Shown: positions 1 through 4,583 of the stretch, piece after piece
Position numbering within the stretch: position 1 is the stretch's first letter
How the letters are laid out: each line of letters opens with the position of its first letter
Origin: Bacillota bacterium
GTDB lineage: Bacteria > Bacillota > Clostridia > Lachnospirales > Lachnospiraceae
NCBI GenBank assembly: GCA_023450835.1
Contig: JAEXGM010000063.1
Coordinates: 1 to 7,327, forward strand
Length of the DNA: 7,327 nucleotides
Reading direction: 5' to 3'
The notes under the pieces: generated by a model
What the model saw: the letters and a program-made list of their open reading frames with translations, nothing else
The model's database searches: none
What the model was told of the DNA's origin: nothing
Translations under genes and position numbers: made by a program

Positions 1-200
1 ACATATTCACAAAAAAGATCTAAAATTCCCGGTAATTCCTTTAGGGGATAATTTCCTTTTAATAAATTATTAACAGACTCTATTGGATAATATAATCTTA
101 TTGTTTCCCTTGCATATCCCAATTTTATTTGTTCTTCTTTGATTACATCGATAATGTTATTCTCTAATGCGTTAAAGTCCGGTTCATTTTTATATGGCAT
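1..200 (-). CDS. Partial hypothetical protein, N-terminal 66 residues, possibly DUF3877 family
   Basis: The open frame begins at an ATG whose complement lies at 198-200 and runs without a stop to the left edge, so only the N-terminus is visible. The start is supported by an AGGAGA ribosome binding site at 207-212, six bases upstream. The protein starts MPYKNEPDF and continues with a helical, charged stretch that includes IKLGYARETIRLYYP at about residues 25-39. There is no signal peptide or membrane segment in the visible part. The KLGY-x-x-ETIRLYYP pattern reminds me of DUF3877, a family of unknown function found in Lachnospiraceae and relatives, but this is from memory and unverified. I can assign no function. 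The gene is read in the same direction as the metal-resistance operon upstream, but a hairpin and a repeat array lie between them, so it probably has its own promoter. The frame is certain to be open; the family name is a weak guess. Confidence 0.72.
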   Translation of the reverse strand, partial: MPYKNEPDFNALENNIIDVIKEEQIKLGYARETIRLYYPIESVNNLLKGNYPLKELPGILDLFCEY

Positions 201-227
201 GTTTTTTCTCCTAAAGTCTCTGTTCTT

Positions 228-272
228 ATTTACACCCCTATAATTTACACCCCTATAATTTACATCTCTATA
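228..272. repeat. Three tandem 15-bp repeats
   Basis: The unit ATTTACACCCCTATA occurs exactly at 228-242 and 243-257. A third copy at 258-272, ATTTACATCTCTATA, differs at two positions (C to T). The units are directly abutted with no spacer. The array lies 28 bp upstream of the left-edge gene, so read on the minus strand (TATAGGGGTGTAAAT) it sits in that gene's promoter region. Possible roles are a repeated regulator site, a set of -10-like elements (each junction reads AAATTATAG), or slippage with no function. The sequence alone does not decide. Confidence 0.9.
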
Positions 273-280
273 ATCATCAA
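252..280 (-). promoter_or_regulatory. Possible promoter for the left-edge gene
   Basis: On the minus strand TTGATG (275-280) is followed after exactly 17 bp by TATAGG (252-257), each matching four of six sigma-A consensus bases. The -10 falls inside the tandem repeat and the -35 abuts the terminator stem, overlapping it by one base. The match is modest, and other repeat units offer similar -10-like hexamers, so the exact start is uncertain. A promoter in this gap is expected because a hairpin separates the gene from the operon upstream. Confidence 0.3.
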
Positions 281-317
281 ACGAAACAGCCAACTTTACA
301 GTATTGGCTGTTTCGTT
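280..317 (-). terminator. Hairpin terminator after the metal-efflux ATPase gene
   Basis: Bases 280-293 and 304-317 are perfect reverse complements (14-bp stem, core ACGAAACAGCCAA) around a 10-base loop. The hairpin starts 21 bases after the ATPase stop codon in the direction of transcription. On the minus strand the stem is followed by TGATGATTATAG, which is only moderately T-rich, so termination may be incomplete. The stem ends GTTT at its 3' side. It is the only strong stem in this gap and the natural end of the three-gene operon. Confidence 0.7.
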
Positions 318-338
318 CTTATCCTATATTAGATTCAC

Positions 339-2183
339 TTACATATTCTTTACATTCAATGCTCTAAAAGAATTTACGATAGCAATTATTGTGACACCTA
401 CATCTGCAAATACAGCTTCCCATAGAGTTGATATGCCAAAAACACTTAATATAAGGAATAATATCTTTATACCGATGGCAAATATCATATTTTGCTGAGC
501 TATCTTAAGGGTTTTCCGGGATATTCTTATGGCTGTTGCTATTTTGGAAGGTTCATCCGTCATGATTACGATATCAGCGGCTTCTATTGCTGCATCCGAC
601 CCTAAGGCCCCCATTGCAATTCCGATATCAGCACGTGCTAATACGGGAGCATCATTAATACCGTCACCTACGAAAGCCAGTTTAGCATTTGCGGGCTTTT
701 GTGCAAATAATTCTTCTAATTTATCAACTTTATCTCCCGGCAGTAAGTCAGCATATACTTTATCAAGTTTCAGACTTTCTGCAACGTTGGAAGCAACATG
801 TTGGGTATCACCGGTAAGCATTACAGTCTGTTTAATGCCGGACGCTTTCAGAGCTTTTATTGCCTGGGCAGAATCTGTTTTCAATTCATCTGCAATTATG
901 ATATAACCTGCATACTGGCCGTTGATTGCAACATGCACGACTGTACCGATTAACTCACCTTCATAGTAAGGTATATTCATTTTAAGCATTAATTTGCTGT
1001 TTCCCGCCATTACCTTTTTGCCATCAACAACTGCAATGATACCGTGACCGGATATTTCTTCAATGCCTGTAATGCGGCTGTTGTCTATTTCTTTTCCATA
1101 GGCGCTCTTAAGAGATAAGGATATCGGATGATTGGAATAACTTTCAGTATAGGCTGTTAATTCCAATAATTCTTCTTTTGAATATCCTTCGGGATGGATT
1201 TCCTGAACTTGAAAGACACCTTTGGTTAACGTACCGGTTTTATCGAATACAACAATTTCTGTTTTTGCCAGTGCTTCCAGGTAATTACTTCCCTTTACCA
1301 GGATACCTTTTCTTGAGGCACCGCCTATTCCGCCAAAGAAACTTAGAGGAATAGAGATTACTAAGGCGCAGGGACAAGAAACTACAAGGAAGGATAATGC
1401 TCTATATATCCAATCACTAAAAGTGGCACCATTTATTATAAGAGGCGGAATCAATGCTATTAAAACCGCTATAATAACTACCGTAGGGGTATAATATCTG
1501 GCGAATTTAGTGATGAACTGTTCTGAGTTTGATTTTTTACTGCTTGCATTTTCAACTAAATCAAGAATTTTACTTACAGTGGACTCACCATATTCTTTTG
1601 TAACTTTTGCAGTAATTACTCCATTGATATTGATACAGCCGCTTAGGATTTCATGTCCGGCTTCGACTTCACGGGGAACTGATTCGCCGGTAAGAGCTGA
1701 AGTATCTACCATGGAGCTGCCTTCAACTATGGTGGCGTCAAGGGGAACCCTCTCTCCTGCTTTTATAACAATAATATCTCCTACCTGAACTTCATCGGGA
1801 TCAACTTTTACAAGTTCATCCTCCCTTTTAACATTGGCGTAATCCGGACGAATATCCATCAGAGAGGCAATGGACTTTCTTGACTTATTAACAGCATAGC
1901 TTTGAAATAATTCACCAATCTGGTAAAAAAGCATTACTGCAACGCCTTCCGGAAAGTCGCCTACAAAAAATGCACCTATGGTTGCAATACTCATTAGAAA
2001 ATTTTCATCAAAAACCTTGCCGTGTATAATGTTTTTAGCAGCTCGTAAAACAACGTCACCGCCGACTATAACATAACTGATTAGAAATAAAACAGGTTTT
2101 AACCAATAGATATCAAGGTTTATTAGAAAAGCTACGATAAAAAATACAGCCCCAAGAATGATTCGATAAAGGCGCCTTTTCAT
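339..2183 (-). CDS. cadA: P1B-2 type Zn/Cd/Pb-exporting ATPase lacking an N-terminal HMA domain
   Basis: This 614-residue membrane pump is predicted to use ATP to export divalent soft metals (zinc, cadmium, lead). Motifs in order: TGES of the actuator domain at 165-168, the CPC metal-site motif in SCPCALVIS at 270-272, the phosphorylated aspartate in DKTGTLT (D314), the HP motif of P1B pumps (H352-P353), TGD at 457-459, and GDGINDAP from 506. K573 in the seventh membrane segment and D594 (ADVG) in the eighth are the residues that mark the P1B-2 Zn/Cd/Pb subgroup rather than copper pumps. About eight membrane segments are visible, six before the phosphorylation domain and two at the C-terminus. 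Many family members begin with one or more HMA domains. This one starts directly with the first membrane helix, and the HMA domain is supplied by the gene just upstream. The ATG is preceded by AAGGAG (2192-2197) at good spacing. The gap to the HMA gene is 14 bp, so the two are surely co-transcribed. Family assignment is very secure; the exact metal is inferred. Confidence 0.96.
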   Translation of the reverse strand: MKRRLYRIILGAVFFIVAFLINLDIYWLKPVLFLISYVIVGGDVVLRAAKNIIHGKVFDENFLMSIATIGAFFVGDFPEGVAVMLFYQIGELFQSYAVNKSRKSIASLMDIRPDYANVKREDELVKVDPDEVQVGDIIVIKAGERVPLDATIVEGSSMVDTSALTGESVPREVEAGHEILSGCININGVITAKVTKEYGESTVSKILDLVENASSKKSNSEQFITKFARYYTPTVVIIAVLIALIPPLIINGATFSDWIYRALSFLVVSCPCALVISIPLSFFGGIGGASRKGILVKGSNYLEALAKTEIVVFDKTGTLTKGVFQVQEIHPEGYSKEELLELTAYTESYSNHPISLSLKSAYGKEIDNSRITGIEEISGHGIIAVVDGKKVMAGNSKLMLKMNIPYYEGELIGTVVHVAINGQYAGYIIIADELKTDSAQAIKALKASGIKQTVMLTGDTQHVASNVAESLKLDKVYADLLPGDKVDKLEELFAQKPANAKLAFVGDGINDAPVLARADIGIAMGALGSDAAIEAADIVIMTDEPSKIATAIRISRKTLKIAQQNMIFAIGIKILFLILSVFGISTLWEAVFADVGVTIIAIVNSFRALNVKNM

Positions 2184-2197
2184 ATTTTATGCTCCTT

Positions 2198-2419
2198 CTA
2201 TGCTTTTTTCATAACAGTTCCGGGCTCAATTTTTTTAACGATTTTTTCTGCCTCAGCTATGATATCTGTCATCTTTTCATCTTCTGCTTCAATAACCATT
2301 TTAGTGGTCATAAAGTTAACAGTGGCTTCTTTCACGCCCTCCAATTTACCCACTGCAGTTTCAATTTTTGCTGCGCAGTTTGCACAGTCTAACCCTTCTA
2401 ATCTAAATGTCTTTTTCAT
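2198..2419 (-). CDS. Stand-alone HMA metal-binding protein (metallochaperone-like)
   Basis: The 73-residue protein is a single HMA (heavy-metal-associated) domain. The metal loop reads GLDCANCA at residues 9-16, giving cysteines C12 and C15 with an aspartate (D11) directly before the first. In known families DCxxC loops occur in Zn/Cd/Pb ATPases, whereas copper chaperones usually have TCxxC, so the loop agrees with the subtype of the pump next door. There is no signal peptide, so it acts in the cytosol. It probably replaces the N-terminal domain missing from the ATPase, either passing metal to the pump or sensing metal and regulating it; both roles are inferred. An ideal AAAGGAGGA site lies at 2426-2434, six bases before the ATG. 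The gene sits 19 bp after the regulator and 14 bp before the pump. It is not a frameshifted piece of the ATPase: it lies in a different frame and each gene has its own ribosome binding site. Confidence 0.93.
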   Translation of the reverse strand: MKKTFRLEGLDCANCAAKIETAVGKLEGVKEATVNFMTTKMVIEAEDEKMTDIIAEAEKIVKKIEPGTVMKKA

Positions 2420-2438
2420 AACAAATCCTCCTTTAATT

Positions 2439-2792
2439 TTATTTTTCTCTTATATGCTCTAACCCTTTTTCCAGAATTTCTTTTACATGGTCATCCTGAA
2501 GGGAATAGAATACTACTTTGCCTTCTTTTCTGTATTTCACTAAGTTGGCAGCACGTAAAGATTTTAGTTGATGGGATATGGCAGACTTTGTCATGTTAAG
2601 AAGAACTGCCAGGTCACATACACACATCTCGCTCTCATCCAATGCCCACATAATCTTTATTCTGGTACTGTCTCCAAAAACTTTAAAAAAATCAGATAAA
2701 TCATATAGTTCATCATCTAACGGCATCACTTTACTGACCGCTTCTACAACCTCTGCATAGATTACTTCACAGTCACAATCAGCTTCTCTCAT
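2439..2792 (-). CDS. cadC: ArsR/SmtB-family metal-sensing repressor, CadC-like
   Basis: This 117-residue winged-helix protein should repress its own operon and let go of DNA when Cd, Pb or Zn binds. The helix-turn-helix runs about 54-83 (CVCDLAVLLNMTKSAISHQL and beyond). Both classical metal sites of CadC appear present. The alpha-3N site is C57 and C59 in MCVCD together with C6 and C8 near the N-terminus. The alpha-5 site is D100, H102, H113 and E116, with the same spacing as in staphylococcal CadC. The N-terminal pair is spaced CxC rather than the CxxxC I recall for CadC, so its ligand geometry may differ. The ATG is preceded by AAAGGCGGTGAT (2798-2809), one mismatch from a perfect anti-16S match. 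It is the first gene of a three-gene operon (regulator, HMA protein, ATPase), with two inverted repeats in the promoter that fit this family's operators. The family is secure; the metal preference is inferred. Confidence 0.95.
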   Translation of the reverse strand: MREADCDCEVIYAEVVEAVSKVMPLDDELYDLSDFFKVFGDSTRIKIMWALDESEMCVCDLAVLLNMTKSAISHQLKSLRAANLVKYRKEGKVVFYSLQDDHVKEILEKGLEHIREK

Positions 2793-2819
2793 TGAGTATC
2801 ACCGCCTTTCATTAGTCAA

Positions 2820-2835
2820 TTGAACGATTGTTCAA
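2820..2835. promoter_or_regulatory. Operator-like dyad O2 just downstream of the predicted transcription start
   Basis: TTGAACGATTGTTCAA is a perfect 6-4-6 inverted repeat. TGAAC-N4-GTTCA is the kind of site ArsR/SmtB repressors recognise. It lies at roughly +5 to +20 of the predicted transcript, where a bound repressor would block initiation or early elongation. It pairs with O1, whose centre is 34 bp away. Confidence 0.75.
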
Positions 2836-2846
2836 CTGTTGTTTTT

Positions 2847-2876
2847 ATTATAGTTGAATACATGCTCAACTGTCAA
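2847..2876 (-). promoter_or_regulatory. Consensus sigma-A promoter of the metal-resistance operon
   Basis: On the minus strand TTGACA (complement at 2871-2876) and TATAAT (complement at 2847-2852) are both perfect consensus hexamers, separated by 18 bp, one more than the optimum. The expected start is near 2840, giving a leader of about 48 bases before the regulator's ATG. A promoter this strong would be highly active without repression, which fits a repressor-controlled resistance operon. Confidence 0.92.
2854..2869. promoter_or_regulatory. Operator-like dyad O1 inside the promoter spacer
   Basis: TTGAATACATGCTCAA has the same layout as O2. On the minus strand both fit TTGARC-N4-RTTCAA. The outer arms extend by one G:C pair to 2853 and 2870, so the 18-bp dyad fills the whole interval between the -35 and -10 hexamers. 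A repressor bound here would directly exclude RNA polymerase, as in the known CadC and SmtB systems. Confidence 0.75.
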
Positions 2877-2924
2877 GGGGAAATAGAAATATATATAAAT
2901 ATTATCAATAAGAAATGATAGACG

Positions 2925-2981
2925 AAATAAAACAAGCTAAATCAAAGATAGGGTCTATCTTTGATTTAGCTTGTTTTATTT
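2925..2981 (-). terminator. Long perfect hairpin, terminator of the phosphoesterase gene
   Basis: Bases 2925-2950 and 2956-2981 are perfect reverse complements over 26 bp around a 5-base loop (GGGTC on the plus strand). The ends of the stem are A-rich on the left and T-rich on the right. Either strand's transcript therefore ends in a U-rich run (TTTTATTT), mostly within the stem, and the hairpin could act in both directions. It starts 40 bases after the phosphoesterase stop codon and 49 bp before the metal-operon -35, so it should insulate that operon from read-through. Confidence 0.85.
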
Positions 2982-3021
2982 GATGTATTGTTTTTAAAAG
3001 CATATTGCTGGTATTATGTCT

Positions 3022-4362
3022 CTAATTCACATGCAGGTGGTTATTATCATTTTCTGTGTGAGGAATCATACTTAGCATATAAGTTCTTAAATTATCCAAA
3101 GATTCTATTTCGCCGGCTTTCAGCCAGAGTTTATAACCATTTGAAGCCTCAACGGTATCTATAACATCCGCTACGGTGCCTTTTAGATAGTTGATGTTTA
3201 AAAAGCTGATAGTTTCAGCCATATCTTTTGTTTCATCTTCTGTGTAAAGGCCGGTTTTAGACACTGCATTATAGGCTTTTTGATAGCTGTTATCATTCAG
3301 AAAGAGTCTGGAATAAGCCATAAAGTCTGCCAGATTACTATCTTCTATTCCATTCTTCTTTGCCCATTCTTCTACATTTACTTGAGTTGTATTATAATCA
3401 AAACCATTAAGAGGGCTGTAGTTTAAGATACCATATTGGATGGGATACATGAGGAGGGATTCCGTAGCAACATCATATATCCGTTCATTTCCCTCTCCGT
3501 TATGTCTTATATCCTGAATATGCAGGTGACCGCTTAATACCAGGTTAAGATTACACTCTCTGAATACTTTTTCTACTTCGCTGCTGTTATCCAAGGTGAA
3601 TCCATAATATATTTTTGAACTGTGATTATAAAGATTATGATGCATTACTGTAAGGATTCTGGCATTTTTTTCTTTAGCCATTTTACTGCATTTCTTTATC
3701 CATTTTAAGGTCTTCTCACTTATTTCACCGTTGGTTACAGGAATGCCGGCATTTTTGTTTAGTCGGTATTCACAGGTATCAAGCATGAGCAGCCAAACAT
3801 CATCAGAAGGTGCTGCCAGGTAGCTTAAGGAGTTCTTATCCCTTGAGATTGCTTCACCATATCCAAAATCTTTATAGATCTTGCTGAAATCGGATGCGCT
3901 TATGGAATCGATTTTATAGCGCTCATCACCCTTAAACCCTCTTGCCCAGGGATTTTCAATGTCATGATTTCCGGGTATTACATAGACCTTTGTTCCGGAT
4001 GTTTTTTCAATATTCTTTAATTTATCTGCTAAAGTAAGATGGCTTTGCTTCTCGCCGTTGGTTGTTAAGTCACCGCTTATAATAAGAATATCCGGTTTAT
4101 CTTCCTGCACATCCGCTCCAAAAGCATTTATAATATCATCGGAATAGTAAAGCATCCTTCCATCACTGGTCGTGCAGTAATTCTGGAATGCTTTTCCGTC
4201 ATCATGGACACTGTTTGCCAGGTAATGTATATCTGTTGTGACAAATATGGAAAGATCCTTACCGGATTCAATGGGGGTGGCTTTAAGGTTGCTGCAGCCG
4301 GTAAGAAGAATGGAAACTATAAAGAATAATGAAAATAATTGTTTTATATTTTTTGAGGACAT
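3022..4362 (-). CDS. Lipoprotein calcineurin-like metallophosphoesterase
   Basis: The 446-residue protein begins with a short basic stretch, a hydrophobic helix at about 9-21 and a lipobox LTGC, so after cleavage C23 should be lipidated and the enzyme anchored outside the cytoplasmic membrane. The catalytic core carries the full dinuclear-metal motif set: DIH (D44, H46), GDLTTNG (D98), GNHD (131-134), MHHN (H241, H242) and GHLH (278-281). It should hydrolyse phosphate mono- or diester bonds; the substrate cannot be read from the sequence. Residues from about 315 to the end form a mostly helical tail that I do not recognise. From memory, the lipid anchor, length and extra C-terminal helices resemble the Listeria protein Lmo2642, a putative cyclic-nucleotide phosphodiesterase, but I have not checked this. 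The ATG at 4360-4362 is preceded by AAGGAGGGG (4365-4373). It lies 221 bp after the cyclic-di-GMP gene and ends in a strong hairpin, so it is probably a single-gene unit. Confidence 0.92.
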   Translation of the reverse strand: MSSKNIKQLFSLFFIVSILLTGCSNLKATPIESGKDLSIFVTTDIHYLANSVHDDGKAFQNYCTTSDGRMLYYSDDIINAFGADVQEDKPDILIISGDLTTNGEKQSHLTLADKLKNIEKTSGTKVYVIPGNHDIENPWARGFKGDERYKIDSISASDFSKIYKDFGYGEAISRDKNSLSYLAAPSDDVWLLMLDTCEYRLNKNAGIPVTNGEISEKTLKWIKKCSKMAKEKNARILTVMHHNLYNHSSKIYYGFTLDNSSEVEKVFRECNLNLVLSGHLHIQDIRHNGEGNERIYDVATESLLMYPIQYGILNYSPLNGFDYNTTQVNVEEWAKKNGIEDSNLADFMAYSRLFLNDNSYQKAYNAVSKTGLYTEDETKDMAETISFLNINYLKGTVADVIDTVEASNGYKLWLKAGEIESLDNLRTYMLSMIPHTENDNNHLHVN

Positions 4363-4451
4363 GTCCCCTCCTTGTTTTCAAACGTTAAATTTAATTCCGG
4401 GAACCTGACGTATTCCTGGTTACTAATGTAAAATATGCAGTAGAGAAGTTT

Positions 4452-4460
4452 TTTATAACA
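4452..4460 (-). promoter_or_regulatory. Possible extended -10 promoter for the phosphoesterase gene
   Basis: On the minus strand TGTTATAAA (an extended -10, TG-n-TATAAA) lies about 90 bases before the phosphoesterase ATG. There is no good -35 at normal spacing; the nearest, TTTACC, is only 14 bp away. The site is plausible because extended -10 promoters tolerate a weak -35, but it is unproven. Confidence 0.3.
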
Positions 4461-4499
4461 GCTGCGTAACAGGTAAACATAAATTAGAGCAGCGCTGTG

Positions 4500-4533
4500 T
4501 CAGAGAATGCTCTCTTTCACATACTGCTCCTTT
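4500..4533 (-). other. Orphan ribosome binding site with start-stop codons in the 4363-4583 gap
   Basis: Within the 221-bp gap, AAAGGAG (4527-4533, minus strand) is followed four bases later by ATG TGA, a start directly followed by a stop. An overlapping GTG gives only six codons before TGA at 4500. No gene of real length follows in any frame. It may be a chance match, the decayed start of a lost gene, or a leader element ahead of the phosphoesterase. Apart from this and the weak promoter, I see no terminator or known riboswitch in the gap. Confidence 0.3.
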
Positions 4534-4583
4534 CATTATGAATTTATTTGAGCTGATATTCTGTTAGTTTTTTATCGCATTAG

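Noticed and set aside
228..272. Short CRISPR-like array or origin iterons
   Set aside because: The units are abutted without spacers, only 15 bp long and only three in number; no replication or Cas gene is nearby.
304..906. Plus-strand open frames of 64 and 125 codons opposite the ATPase gene
   Set aside because: They lie antisense to strongly conserved P1B-ATPase coding sequence, have no convincing ribosome binding site and no recognisable protein features.
2184..2197. HMA gene and ATPase as one gene broken by a frameshift
   Set aside because: The HMA domain ends naturally with a stop, and the ATPase has its own AAGGAG site and a normal N-terminal start, so two genes are the simpler reading.
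2189..2462. Two plus-strand frames of 67 codons opposite the HMA gene
   Set aside because: Antisense shadows of the HMA coding sequence, rich in Phe, Ser and Asn as expected from its complement.
4453..4536. 27-codon frame on the minus strand in the phosphoesterase leader (begins MKGAVCE)
   Set aside because: No ribosome binding site before its ATG, no recognisable features, and it lies across the candidate promoter.
4363..4583. Cyclic-di-GMP riboswitch ahead of the phosphoesterase gene
   Set aside because: The neighbouring c-di-GMP gene made this worth testing, but I could not find the conserved GEMM core sequences or a matching pair of stems.
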